From Achromobacter sp. HZ34 (lineage in GTDB: Bacteria > Pseudomonadota > Gammaproteobacteria > Burkholderiales > Burkholderiaceae_B), in contig NZ_NJIX01000001.1 in NCBI RefSeq assembly GCF_002209485.1, positions 930,001 to 994,000 on the forward strand: DNA of 64,000 bases. Direction: 5' to 3'. Below the pieces are notes generated by a model. The model did not search any database, was not told the DNA's origin, and saw nothing but the letters and a program-made list of their open reading frames with translations. This document shows, piece after piece, positions 53,780-62,547 of this stretch (the stretch's first letter is position 1; every line of letters begins with the position of its first letter). The translations under genes were made by a program, and so were the position numbers.

Positions 53780-53923
53780 TACGTCAGCTCCTGTTAGTGC
53801 GTTGAACGTGCGTTGATGGTGCGTGCCGTTGCCTTGCCGCCGCCAGGAACCGCGGCGGCGCACCCAATCATCACGTAGCAAACAGAAATAAATTCTCTGT
53901 CAAAACGCTACGCGGGGAATCGA

Positions 53924-54388
53924 TCACCGCACTTTGACGCGCACCGCGGCGCCGGGGCGCGGCTCGAACGCGGGAACGGTGCGGTTCTTGAGTACCTGGC
54001 CCTTGGCGTCCCACACCAGCGTGTCATTGGGGAAGCTTTCGTCGCGCGTCATCTTGTCGATCTGCGCGGCCACGAGCTTGCCGGCGCCGTCCACTTCGGG
54101 GTTCCAGGTGTAGACGCCCCATTGGCCGTACCAGACCGCGGGCGCGTCGGCGTCCAGGCGACGGTCGGGGCACATCACCAAGCCCTTGTCCAACAGCACG
54201 CGCAGGCCGCCCACGGGCACCAGCTTGACGGTCGGCGTGGTGCGGTCCTTGCTGTGCCCGGGGCACACGTTGGCACTGCGCGCGACGGTGGTCTCGACGA
54301 CTTGGACATCGGACTGGGCGTATGCGGTGGATGCAGCGCACAGAGCGAATACGGCGGCAGTGCTGGCGAGCGTGCTACGGCGGGTCAT
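53924..54388 (-). CDS. exported protein of unknown function
   Basis: The 154-residue protein has a signal peptide (STLASTAAVFALCAASTAYA, cleaved near residue 25) and a mature part with two Cys (NVCPGHSKD, LVMCPDRR). GGAGGC precedes the ATG. I recognise no family. It is first in the block of membrane genes, separated from the next by about 145 bases. A fragment of its signal-peptide sequence is duplicated at 55439-55506. Confidence 0.7.
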   Translation of the reverse strand: MTRRSTLASTAAVFALCAASTAYAQSDVQVVETTVARSANVCPGHSKDRTTPTVKLVPVGGLRVLLDKGLVMCPDRRLDADAPAVWYGQWGVYTWNPEVDGAGKLVAAQIDKMTRDESFPNDTLVWDAKGQVLKNRTVPAFEPRPGAAVRVKVR

Positions 54389-54572
54389 GCGAGGGCCTCC
54401 TGGTCCAGGATCGGACATTGGTGTTGAGGATCAGCGGGAAAACGCGAGATTTTTGAGTGCGCTGATCGTATCAGCGAGAAAGTTGCACCGACCGTTACAG
54501 GTGCGACAGGACGAATCGTTAAACTACGCCGCCGGGGTATCCACTAGCAGCGGCTCGAATACCGCTCGTCGC

Positions 54573-55289
54573 ATGCACATGTATTACTGGAACAAGGACA
54601 ATTTCGAGGGACTGCTTCAGATCGCGCAGCAGCTTGAGGCTGACGAGCATCTCAAGCCGCTTGCCGCGTATTGCCGCTTTCGCGAGCAGGGCTTGAGACG
54701 AGAGGCGTTCCGGGCGCTGGACCTTTACCTTGAAGCTTCACGTTCTTTCGATAGCGCGACGGCAAGGCTTGCGGCGACACAAATCCTTGAGGCCAATGCG
54801 CTGGCGCCGAGCGTGCATCATTTCCTGGCCCAACCGCTCATCAAGCGTTTCCTGTTGCCGACGCTGCAAGCGTGGATGCAGGAAGACGCCGGCACGAACG
54901 TGCCTGTCCGATGGCTGGGTATTCTCAATCGCGACCGTGAATTACTGGCGCGGGCACTGTCCCTGTGCCCGGACGACGTCCCCGTGCGCAAGCAATTGAT
55001 CGACTTCGCGCTCGGCGATGTCGACTTCGCAACGCATCATCTCGACGAGTCGCATTTCATCGGCTCGGTCGAGGTGGCGGCGGCGGCGCTCGAGCTTGCC
55101 CGAACCCTCATCGCGAACGCCCCGGATCCAGAGATGTTTGCACGGTATTCTGCTGACGCGCGGCATCTGGATTGCCTGCTCGAAGATTGGCGAGCGTATT
55201 CGAAGAACCCGGTCGGCACCTTCCCTGAATGGTGTGCCGCCCGAGGCCACGACTACAACTACCCTGTCAAGGTCTACTACGCCCCCTAG
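54573..55289 (+). CDS. hypothetical protein, helical, unknown family
   Basis: The 238-residue protein begins MHMYYWNKDNFEGLLQIAQQ and is helix-rich (EFRALDLYLEASRSFDSATA-like segments), with an EWCAARGHDYNYPVKVYY tail. It looks like a single-copy cytoplasmic protein of the sort seen near polymorphic toxin or immunity genes, but I cannot place it. The start could also be ATG 54579. No toxin gene is adjacent. Confidence 0.55.
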   Translation: MHMYYWNKDNFEGLLQIAQQLEADEHLKPLAAYCRFREQGLRREAFRALDLYLEASRSFDSATARLAATQILEANALAPSVHHFLAQPLIKRFLLPTLQAWMQEDAGTNVPVRWLGILNRDRELLARALSLCPDDVPVRKQLIDFALGDVDFATHHLDESHFIGSVEVAAAALELARTLIANAPDPEMFARYSADARHLDCLLEDWRAYSKNPVGTFPEWCAARGHDYNYPVKVYYAP

Positions 55290-55438
55290 CCACCGGCCGC
55301 TCCGAACGACCCTACCCCGTGGTAAATACCTCCGGCGCGGAAATCAGGAACCGCGCTGGCACGTTCCGAGGCAATTGCGCCGCCAACGTGTCGTCTCCTG
55401 CCTGACATCTAGCCACCAACTCAGACAGAGCATCCCCT

Positions 55439-55506
55439 ATCGGACTGCATATGCGGTGGATGCAGCGCACACAGCGAATATGGTGGCGGCGTTTGCTAGC
55501 GAGTGC
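55439..55506 (-). pseudogene. duplicated signal-peptide fragment
   Basis: The bases match 54307-54375 (the signal-peptide part of the 154-residue exported gene) over about 65 bases, with roughly a dozen differences. In the matching frame it reads ATIFAVCAASTAYAVR and then a stop, compared with AAVFALCAASTAYAQ in the intact gene. No start codon or mature part was found. It is probably a remnant of a second, lost copy. Confidence 0.7.
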
Positions 55507-55526
55507 TGCCCCTTTTCCCGATATCA

Positions 55527-57269
55527 CTACTCCTTGGCCTGCCTATCACCCGCCACCCGGCTTGGGGCAAGGTATGGCGTGGAGTACATATGCGATTTCG
55601 AATCACCCAAATCAAAGGTAAGTACTACCTGTACGCCAGCAAGTCTGGTCGCAGGAATGAGTTCAATCGAACATTGGAAGCTCTTGGCCTTGACCGGCTT
55701 GAAAATATCGGAACCTTTTGCAGAACCGTTATCGAAAGGAACCTCGCAAGCGCGCTTGTGCTTTTTTTGCCAAGGTCCGCCATCCGGGGGGCGATAGTAG
55801 ACGCCAACGGTGATCTTCTTCACCTGCTCCACGTTTTTCCCGCCCACCCAACCGTCAGTGAAAGAAAGTTCGAGGGCATCACCGCGTCGCTGCGCAATGA
55901 CAACCCATTGTCCGTTGACAGTGTGGAATGTGGTGGGGCCCACTATCAGTTTTCGTGTAAATGTGTCCGTATCTTCATAGGCTGCCGCGCCACGGGCCGA
56001 TGCTTTCGCAAGCGCAGCCTCCTGCCCTAGTGTGCGATATGCCGCGATCTCGCACTTTACCAACGAGTAGTCATCACCAGTCCATTTGTCCGATAGGGAT
56101 CGCAACAATTCGAGGTCAGTAGCATAAGCCTGGCAGCCTTTCAATGCGGCCATTCTGGCTGGGTAATACCAGTGGGGCAATCGGCTGGCAATATTGGAGA
56201 ATCGTTGGCTTGCCTCCTTTGCATTAAAAGCCGCTTTGCTCAAATCCAGTTCATTCCGTAGCGTATCCAGGTCATTTATGAGCGCGCTTGTTGCGACTGC
56301 GTCGGTCGCCCGGGGCAGATTTCCTGCGGGCATGACGGGATTTGCAGGTACATCGCTGAAAGCCCGTGGAATTGCGACCTGAAAGACCATGTCCCCAAGG
56401 TTACTCCCGAGGACATCAGAGAGCGGAAGTTGGTTGCGGCTCTGATTGGTTACTTGCTCACTCACGAAAAGCCCGAGCTCCTTCCCGGTGACGTATCCAT
56501 CGTGCCCGCGCGAGGCCGCGCCCGCCAACCCTTCGAGCAGGGCCCTCGCAAAAATGCTGGTTGCTGGCAACAACTCATCCGGCCCACCGGCTGAGATGAA
56601 CTGGCGCACGGGTGTCTTGGCGTTTCGATCCAGGTACCTCCAACGGTCTATAGTCGTATTGCCACGCTCTGCCGGATAGTTTGCCGCCGGCGCGGACCGA
56701 AATATCATGCCGGAATAGCAGTTATCGAAAATAAAGAGGCCGTGCTTGGCATGCATTCGCATGACTTTGGATCGGAAGTCTTCCAATGCAAGGGCCGTAA
56801 TGTAGAAGTTGGATCCCACCGTCGTGGGCGAACCTGCATCACGAGGTACGAAATATGCCGTGTTATTCGATCGTTCGACGTACCCATGGCCTGAGAAAAC
56901 GATGACGATACGCGTATTCTCAAGACGGCCGTACACGCCAACAAACCGAGATATTTCCCGCTCCAATTCGTCGCCGGTAGGATCCTTTAAACGAGTGACC
57001 TGGAATCCATGCTTGCGCAACGCCAAAGAAAGGTCATCAATTTCCTTCGTCGTACTTGGTAGGTCCCGCCAGTTTTTCTTATCGTCGTAAGAGGCAACGC
57101 TAATCGTCAACGCAAAGCTAGCTTCGTACAGCGAAATGGACCGTTCCTGCGGCGACATAACCGAAGGCTGAGGTCCCAACGGGGTCAATACGGTCGTTGC
57201 GGAAATTGCTCTGTCCATGCTCACCATTGCTATAAGACAGGCAAGAAGCAACGGATATGCTCTCTCCAT
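55527..57269 (-). CDS. caspase-like protease (peptidase C14), exported
   Basis: The 580-residue protein has a signal peptide (LLLACLIAMVSMDRAISA). The caspase fold follows: FALTISVASYDDKKNWRDLP, VIVFSGHGYVERSNNTAYFVP with catalytic His in SGHG, and LFIFDNCYSGMIF with catalytic Cys in DNCYSG. Residues about 190-330 complete the domain (QFISAGGPDELLPATSIFARALLEGLAG). The 250-residue C-terminal part is unassigned and has few Cys. Bacterial C14 proteases cleave after Arg/Lys or Asp, and some act in cell death or defence. It is 20 bp downstream of a DUF1353 gene. Confidence 0.85.
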   Translation of the reverse strand: MERAYPLLLACLIAMVSMDRAISATTVLTPLGPQPSVMSPQERSISLYEASFALTISVASYDDKKNWRDLPSTTKEIDDLSLALRKHGFQVTRLKDPTGDELEREISRFVGVYGRLENTRIVIVFSGHGYVERSNNTAYFVPRDAGSPTTVGSNFYITALALEDFRSKVMRMHAKHGLFIFDNCYSGMIFRSAPAANYPAERGNTTIDRWRYLDRNAKTPVRQFISAGGPDELLPATSIFARALLEGLAGAASRGHDGYVTGKELGLFVSEQVTNQSRNQLPLSDVLGSNLGDMVFQVAIPRAFSDVPANPVMPAGNLPRATDAVATSALINDLDTLRNELDLSKAAFNAKEASQRFSNIASRLPHWYYPARMAALKGCQAYATDLELLRSLSDKWTGDDYSLVKCEIAAYRTLGQEAALAKASARGAAAYEDTDTFTRKLIVGPTTFHTVNGQWVVIAQRRGDALELSFTDGWVGGKNVEQVKKITVGVYYRPPDGGPWQKKHKRACEVPFDNGSAKGSDIFKPVKAKSFQCSIELIPATRLAGVQVVLTFDLGDSKSHMYSTPYLAPSRVAGDRQAKE

Positions 57270-57288
57270 ATACCGCACCGCAAATCAG

Positions 57289-57903
57289 CTACGTTGCAAA
57301 GACATCATTCCGCGCCTTCCATTGTTCCCAGGTTGTCCGTGCATCCGGTGGGAATTTCCGAAGAATCCGCCGCTCTCCACGAGATCTGGCCAGCGCGTTC
57401 TCACGCCATGCTGAGTGCCCGAGTCGGGCAACAGCGTAGTAGAGCGTCGCAACTGTCGTCTTGCTCAGTTGAAAGTCTTCCATGCTCATCTTGAATATGA
57501 GATCTGCCCGATCTTTGGGTATGACCTGCTGCCAGTAGAGGAAATCATGGATGATCGCCGCATAAGCGTAATCCGCATCGGGCCGCAACGCGACCCAGAA
57601 GACGCGCGGTATTGAGGCAAGGTCAGTGACGAAGCCGCGCGGCGCAACGACTGCTGAAAAATCCGTTTGATCTCTGTTTGGCGTCCAAGCGATGGCACTC
57701 GAAAGGACATAGACTGGATCCGCAAACCGTTGCAGCCGCAACGGTGAGTCTGACGCCCGCGTGGTCAGGGCTTCATCCATCCATCGGCCAGCCGCTACAG
57801 CGTCGGGCTTGTCGTCCTCAGCTGAAGCGGATACGGAACGGATACCTATCAACGGAATGCCGATGATTGCACGCAAAATAGACCTCCGGACGCGTCTACT
57901 CAT
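57289..57903 (-). CDS. DUF1353 family protein with N-terminal signal-like sequence
   Basis: The 204-residue protein has the DUF1353 core FVTDLASIPRVFWVAL and YAYAAIIHDFLYWQQVIPKDRADLIF with a conserved His-Asp. This family is best known from phages and prophages. Here a twin-Arg-containing N-terminus (RRVRRSILRAIIGIPLIGI) suggests export, which is uncommon. It is in the same orientation as, and 20 bp before, the caspase gene, so the two form a likely operon. Confidence 0.78.
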   Translation of the reverse strand: MSRRVRRSILRAIIGIPLIGIRSVSASAEDDKPDAVAAGRWMDEALTTRASDSPLRLQRFADPVYVLSSAIAWTPNRDQTDFSAVVAPRGFVTDLASIPRVFWVALRPDADYAYAAIIHDFLYWQQVIPKDRADLIFKMSMEDFQLSKTTVATLYYAVARLGHSAWRENALARSRGERRILRKFPPDARTTWEQWKARNDVFAT

Positions 57904-57996
57904 CGCCAAGCCTCCGAAAACAAGCATTCAGCGGGGCCGCACACTTCCGCGACGGGTCCGCCGGTGGAATCGAGCAATGCCGATGTGAGTGTCGCG
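57904..57996. other. short intergenic region upstream of the DUF1353 gene
   Basis: These 93 bases presumably carry the promoter of the DUF1353-caspase pair. No element was identified. Confidence 0.3.
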
Positions 57997-58560
57997 CTAT
58001 AGCTGATGAGACACAAGCAATTGCGGGCGCTCTTTGCCGTGGCCTTTTGCATTAGTTCGGCACGTCTTAATGCATTCACGTCCAATCCCAGCGCGTTCAA
58101 CCGATGTGGCGTCTGGGTGTTCGTATTCGCCTCTATGGATACCTACTTTTGACTGATAGCGAGCTGCACGAGATCGCAGCCTGCTTTCCCTTGATGTAAA
58201 CCGAGTTCGTCCTGTCGGACGACCATCCACTCTGTGAGACTCGCCGAACTGAATAGTTTGACGTCGCTCCAACAGACGCAGATTCTCGGGGTGTATCAAT
58301 GCAAGGAGCTTTTCGATCGTGTCGAGCTTTTCGCGGAGATGCCCCAACGCATCCGCCTCGGTTTGAACGCGGTAGCGCTTCCAGGCAGGTTCATGATGGA
58401 AGAGCCGGTTGCGGAATTCGCGGATGGTCATCACTTGCTCACGAGCTTGCTCCAGGACCAGACTCGCCCGAGATGTCGACCAAGATCCACGAAATGCCAC
58501 CGACAAATGTTTCGGCTGCGCGCCCCGGAAAGCGCTTTGCGGGTTGCATTGACGAAGCAC
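57997..58560 (-). pseudogene. degenerate Abi-like/HEPN protein
   Basis: The frame encodes QVMTIREFRNRLFHHEPAW and then ALGHLREKLDTIEKLLALI, the RNxxxH (HEPN) core and C-terminal helices of Abi-like proteins. The N-terminal half is missing. Just upstream a different frame reads GYGKLCFVNATRKA, which would join this frame near 58530 if one frameshift were reversed. The tail after residue 105 is not like the family. This is most likely a broken defence or toxin gene. Confidence 0.55.
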
Positions 58561-58917
58561 AGCTTCCCGTAGCCACCCGGCTTAACGCGTCAGGGAGCTC
58601 GTGGGCCACTGAAAAGGCAAAGTGGTTCCTCGCAGATTGAAGTCACCGCGTGTCGGCCCACTCATTGCCCAGCACGATGAAACGCGCGGCCCGATCAGTA
58701 TCGAGACCGAGGAGACGGTCATCAATGCGCCACGGGCGCCAATCTCACAGTCGGGGGCGAAAATCGATTGGATCCTGCTCCCGCACAAGGCGCCGAGAGC
58801 CTCTAGTGATGCCTTGTCCAGATTCGCGCTGCGGAGTGGACCGAACACGCGCTGACCCGATGCATTGCGCGAGATGTTTGCTTCCACCCCGTCCGAAAAG
58901 ATGGCGAAGCTTCCCGT
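58561..58917. other. remnant region, no intact gene
   Basis: These 357 bases upstream of the HEPN-like frame contain open frames on both strands, but none is convincing. They may be remains of the same lost element. Confidence 0.4.
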
Positions 58918-59547
58918 CTAGCGCGCCGCGCGCCACACACTCGCCAGCCAGGATTGCTGCTCTCTCGGCAGCCCCGCCGGACGGTAGTAATGCATGATTT
59001 CCGTGAAGCCGGCGCGTTCGACATACGCTCGCCACGTATCCATGTCGTGATACGCGCCATAACGGCCACGATTCCAACCCTCCTCGTTGGCGCCACGCGG
59101 GTTGGAAGTGAAAAGGACCCCATCCGCTTTCAGGGCGGCACGCAGATCGGCGAGCACGCGCGGCAGTTCCTGGCTCGGTACATGGAACAGCGAGGCATTG
59201 GCGTAGATGCCATCGAACGAGGCAGGCGGAAGATCGAGCGCCAGGAAGTCCTGCTGCCAGACCTCGCAGCCGGACGCCTGGCGTGCCATCTCCACGAACC
59301 GGCTCGTTCCATCCAATCCAACAGCGTGATGGCCGAGCGCGGTGAAAGCACGCAGGTCCCGTCCCGGGCCGCAACCCAGATCGAGGATGCGATACGGTGC
59401 CTCGCCCTGGATATTGTCGAGCAGCGCAGCGATGTTCTGGCTGACGTCATGATCGAGGGTGCCGAGGCGAAACTCCTCGGCGCGATCTTCGTAATGGTGC
59501 AGCGTCTGCTGCGAGATCAGTTTCAGGTCTTCGGCGTCGAGCGGCAT
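58918..59547 (-). CDS. class I SAM-dependent methyltransferase
   Basis: The 209-residue protein has the SAM-binding motif RILDLGCGPGRDLRAFTALGH (about 53-73), the acidic strand AVGLDGT and post-I motifs FDGIYANASLFHV and VLADLRAALKADGVLFTSN. It is a small stand-alone methyltransferase of the UbiE/Tehb type. The substrate is unknown. It opens a minus-strand run with a short-chain dehydrogenase upstream. Confidence 0.88.
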   Translation of the reverse strand: MPLDAEDLKLISQQTLHHYEDRAEEFRLGTLDHDVSQNIAALLDNIQGEAPYRILDLGCGPGRDLRAFTALGHHAVGLDGTSRFVEMARQASGCEVWQQDFLALDLPPASFDGIYANASLFHVPSQELPRVLADLRAALKADGVLFTSNPRGANEEGWNRGRYGAYHDMDTWRAYVERAGFTEIMHYYRPAGLPREQQSWLASVWRAAR

Positions 59548-59674
59548 GCGGGACTCACGGATACAAGGGGCTTAGGCCGATTGTGGCACGGTACCGTGCA
59601 GACGCCATCCCGCCCTCGGCCCCGCGGCAGTGAAGAACGCGTGCAATCCGCGCCCCCACCACCTGCGCACCCCA

Positions 59675-60418
59675 TCAGTGTGAGTTCACTGCCTTCAGCG
59701 CTTCAGCGTAGCGATTCTCCTGCTCGGCGAAACGCAGGAAGCCGACGCGCTTGACGAGCACTTCCGCAGGCGTGGGTTGCGTATTCAGCAAGGACACTAC
59801 TTCGTCGGCGAACTCCGTCAGCGGCTGGTAGCCTTCGCGGCTCTCCTGGCCCGGGGTCAGGGTGGTCTGGACCGCGGGCGGGGCAAGTTCGATCACCTCG
59901 ATCCTGCCCTTGAGGACTTCGCGCAGCGAAACCGTATACGAGTGGATGGCCGCCTTGGTCGCCGAATACGTCGGTGTATGGATCAGCGGCACGAATGCCA
60001 GACCCGACGAGTTATTGATGATGGTGGCGTCGGGCTGGCTGGCCAGATGGTCGACCAGTGCGTTGATCAGGCGGATGGGCCCCAGCAGATTGGTCGTGAT
60101 GGTCGCCTCTGCATCCGACAGATCGCGGCGCTGGTCGAGTTTCTCCGCCCGCATGATGCCGGCGTTGTTGATCAGGACATTCAGCGTCGGATGGTCGGCA
60201 ACGATGCGCCGGGCGAACGCCTCGATCTTCTCCGGACTGTCGATATCCAGCTCCACGGGCACGATGTTCTGGCGGCCTGCCGCGGCCTTCTTCAATGCGT
60301 CCAGGCGCCGGCCGGCGATCAAGACCTTGTTGCCTTGGTCGTGCAGGCGATGGGCAAGCGCTTCGCCGATACCAGAACCGCCGCCAGTAATCAGGATGGT
60401 GTTGCCTTTTGTCTTCAT
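59675..60418 (-). CDS. short-chain dehydrogenase/reductase (DltE-like)
   Basis: The 247-residue enzyme has the glycine motif ITGGGSGIGEALAHRL (about 9-24), NNAGIM in the central strand and the catalytic Tyr-Lys in YSATKAAIHSYT. It starts at ATG 60418, eight bases shifted from an earlier in-frame Met. It resembles the DltE/YciK subgroup. It is divergent from the HxlR regulator with about 100 bp between, and is probably its target. Confidence 0.9.
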   Translation of the reverse strand: MKTKGNTILITGGGSGIGEALAHRLHDQGNKVLIAGRRLDALKKAAAGRQNIVPVELDIDSPEKIEAFARRIVADHPTLNVLINNAGIMRAEKLDQRRDLSDAEATITTNLLGPIRLINALVDHLASQPDATIINNSSGLAFVPLIHTPTYSATKAAIHSYTVSLREVLKGRIEVIELAPPAVQTTLTPGQESREGYQPLTEFADEVVSLLNTQPTPAEVLVKRVGFLRFAEQENRYAEALKAVNSH

Positions 60419-60463
60419 GATGCGCTCCATTCAGGGGTGTAGGCGTGATACTTTCACGATCAC

Positions 60464-60512
60464 GATCTTTTGGGAAGAAGGCACCAAAAAGATCGGTACT
60501 TACCAAAAAGAG
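60464..60512. promoter_or_regulatory. inverted and direct repeats in the SDR/HxlR divergent promoter
   Basis: GATCTTTTGG (60464-60473) and CCAAAAAGATC (60484-60494) form a near-perfect inverted repeat. ACCAAAAAGA (60483-60492) recurs as ACCAAAAAGA (60502-60511), 19 bases on. HxlR proteins bind as dimers to such AT-rich half-sites. The pair of sites fits autoregulation and control of the divergent dehydrogenase. Confidence 0.6.
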
Positions 60513-60518
60513 AGTGAT

Positions 60519-60920
60519 ATGAGCAAACCCACCGCCCATCGCGAAAAACCCTGGCCGCAATCCGATCCCGCCGTCGACATGCTCGTCATGGACATCATCG
60601 GGAAAGTCGCGGACAAGTGGACGATGCTGATCCTGGAAGTCCTCGCCGAGCATAGCGTGCTTCGGTTCACGGAGGTCAGCAAGCTGATCCCGGCGATAAG
60701 CCAGAAAATGCTGACACAGACGCTACGGCAAATGGAGCGCGACGGCCTGGTCGAGCGCACGGTGCATCCGGTCATCCCGCCCAAGGTGGAATACCGGTTG
60801 AGCGACCTGGGCCTGAGCCTGGGCGCCGCTTTCTGTGGCGTGTGGCTTTGGGCGGAGGGCAATTTCAGCCGCATCGAGGCGGCGCGCACGGCCTTCGACG
60901 CCCGCCAGGGAACCGGCTGA
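60519..60920 (+). CDS. HxlR-family winged-helix regulator
   Basis: The 133-residue protein contains WTMLILEVLAEHSVLRFTEVSKLIPAISQKMLTQTLRQMERDGLVERTVHPVIPPKVEYRLSDLG, the whole HxlR domain. The expected N-terminal Cys used by HypR/YodB-type sensors is absent, but one Cys is in GAAFCGVW. It likely represses the divergent short-chain dehydrogenase gene and responds to an electrophile or aldehyde. This is inference from context. Confidence 0.9.
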   Translation: MSKPTAHREKPWPQSDPAVDMLVMDIIGKVADKWTMLILEVLAEHSVLRFTEVSKLIPAISQKMLTQTLRQMERDGLVERTVHPVIPPKVEYRLSDLGLSLGAAFCGVWLWAEGNFSRIEAARTAFDARQGTG

Positions 60921-61008
60921 ACCCGCGCCCGGCCAAGCAACACATTCAGCCCGTCAGAAACGCCAGCTCACATTCAGGCTGCCGGTCCGTTCCAGCCCGT
61001 TGGCATAC

Positions 61009-61503
61009 TCATGCCAAGCGTTCAATCAGCGCTCTGTGCCGTGGCCAATCTCTCAGAAGAACGTCTGCCTGGGCGATCTCGAACTCTTCGAATTCGAAGC
61101 CAGGAGCCACGGTGCAGCCAACCAGGCTGTAGCCGTCTGCGACCGAGCACGCCGCGGCGAACCAGGCGCCTGCAGGAACTAACGCTTGAAAATCCGCTCC
61201 TTGGTGTTCCAAGGGATTGCCCAGGCACAAAACCTTCACCTCGTCCTCCGGCAGAAGGACATACACATTCAACGGCGCACCATCGTAGAAGTGCCACATC
61301 TCATCCGATTTGATTCGGTGCCATGTCGACCTCTCCTCTCCGCGAAGCAGGTAATAGATGGCAGTGGCGGCCGAACGTGTCGACTCACCATGCGACCGCT
61401 TGACCCGCTCCTGGCTACGATAGGTTTCCCTGAAGTGCCCTCCTTCCGGGTGCGGTTGCAGTGCCAGGCGCGAGATCAGTTCTTCCGAGCTTGATTTGAG
61501 CAT
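61009..61503 (-). CDS. DUF985/cupin family protein
   Basis: The 164-residue protein has the cupin pattern HPEGGHFRETYRS, IYYLLRGEERSTWHRIKSDEMWHFYDG and GYSLVGCTVAPGFEFEEFEIA. DUF985 proteins resemble dTDP-sugar epimerases and plant homologues. ATG 61503 is taken as start because a GTG at 61545 would run into the next gene's end. Function is unknown. It is 38 bases before the stop of the short-chain dehydrogenase gene. Confidence 0.82.
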   Translation of the reverse strand: MLKSSSEELISRLALQPHPEGGHFRETYRSQERVKRSHGESTRSAATAIYYLLRGEERSTWHRIKSDEMWHFYDGAPLNVYVLLPEDEVKVLCLGNPLEHQGADFQALVPAGAWFAAACSVADGYSLVGCTVAPGFEFEEFEIAQADVLLRDWPRHRALIERLA

Positions 61504-61541
61504 CGTAGGTGGGATAGAAGAATGTCGGTGCGAGGGCTGGT

Positions 61542-62333
61542 TCACAAACTATCCACCACACCGCCGTCGACCCGCAGCGCCGCGCCGCTGGTGGCGCTGG
61601 CTTGTGGCGAGCAGGCGTAGACGATCAGGTTGGCGACCTCTTCCACCGTCGCCAGGCGCTGGATCAGCGAAGTTGGGCGATGGGCCATGACGAAGGCCTT
61701 GCCCACTTCTTCCAGGGACTTGCCGGTCTTGCTCACTTCGTCCTTGAGCATGTCGGCGACGCCCTCGGAAAGCGTCGGCCCTGGCAGTACCGAATTCACC
61801 GTGACGCCGGTGCCGGCCAGGCGTTTGGCCAAGCCGCGCGCGATGGCCGTGCAGGCAGTCTTGGTCATGCCGTAATGGATCATGTCCGCCGGAATGTTGA
61901 AGCCCGATTCGGACGACAGGAAAATCACCCGCCCCCAGCCCTTGGCCTGCATGCCAGGCGCATAGGCACGCGACAGCCGCACACCCGACATGACGTTGAC
62001 TTCGAAGAACCGCGTCCATTCGCTGTCGGGAATCTCGAAGAAGTCTTGCGGCCCGAAGATGCCGACGTTGTTGACGAGCACGTCGCAGGCGGGATAGGCC
62101 GCGAGCAACGCATCGCACCCTTCCGCCGTGCCCAGGTCGCCCGCAAAACCAAGCACCTCGGCACCAGGCGCCGCCGCTTTCACTTCCGCGATCGCGGCAT
62201 CGACATCCAGCTGGCCACGGCCATTGACAACCACGGTTGCGCCACTGTCCGCCAGGCCCTTCGCCGTCGCCAGGCCTATGCCCTTGGTCGATCCCGTAAC
62301 GATGGCCGTCTTGCCGATCAGGTCGATTTTCAT
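61542..62333 (-). CDS. short-chain dehydrogenase/reductase
   Basis: The 263-residue enzyme has the glycine motif VTGSTKGIGLATAKGLADSG (about 12-31), NNVGIFGPQ and the catalytic Tyr-Lys in IHYGMTKTACTA. The C-terminal strand ASATSGAALRVDGGVVDSL is typical of 3-ketoacyl reductase-like SDRs. The substrate is not known. The DUF985 gene follows it 39 bases on and may be co-transcribed. Confidence 0.92.
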   Translation of the reverse strand: MKIDLIGKTAIVTGSTKGIGLATAKGLADSGATVVVNGRGQLDVDAAIAEVKAAAPGAEVLGFAGDLGTAEGCDALLAAYPACDVLVNNVGIFGPQDFFEIPDSEWTRFFEVNVMSGVRLSRAYAPGMQAKGWGRVIFLSSESGFNIPADMIHYGMTKTACTAIARGLAKRLAGTGVTVNSVLPGPTLSEGVADMLKDEVSKTGKSLEEVGKAFVMAHRPTSLIQRLATVEEVANLIVYACSPQASATSGAALRVDGGVVDSL

Positions 62334-62449
62334 GGTATTCGCTCCTTGAGTGGTTCAGCCGCCAGCAGGGGCAAGCCGCAAAGGTGAGTGTTGGCCCGTT
62401 GATTGCGCCGTGATGCGTAGCTTGCCGTTCCAGTGGCCGCGACGCAACA

Positions 62450-62480
62450 ACAAAAAACCCGCGCCATCGGGACGCGGGTT
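62450..62480 (-). terminator. intrinsic terminator of gdhA
   Basis: On the reverse strand AACCCGCG and CGCGGGTT form an 8-bp stem with a 9-base loop, immediately followed by TTTTGTTGTTG. It is about 70 bases beyond the gdhA stop codon. It is the best terminator in the window. Confidence 0.88.
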
Positions 62481-62547
62481 CCTTGCGAGCACCTGGCGTG
62501 CCAGCCGCTACGAATGCGCGGCTGGCGCGTCGACGTTCAGCTTGCCA

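Noticed and set aside
53779-53881. TTG start at 53881 for the single-span protein
   Set aside because: No ribosome binding site; TTG 53779 has AGGAG at ideal distance.
54186-54572. N-terminal extension of the 54573 gene over the exported-protein gene
   Set aside because: It is antisense to the signal-peptide gene; the helical protein starts well at 54573.
55018-55797. 259-codon plus-strand frame running into the caspase gene
   Set aside because: It joins antisense segments of other genes and the duplicated fragment; no domain.
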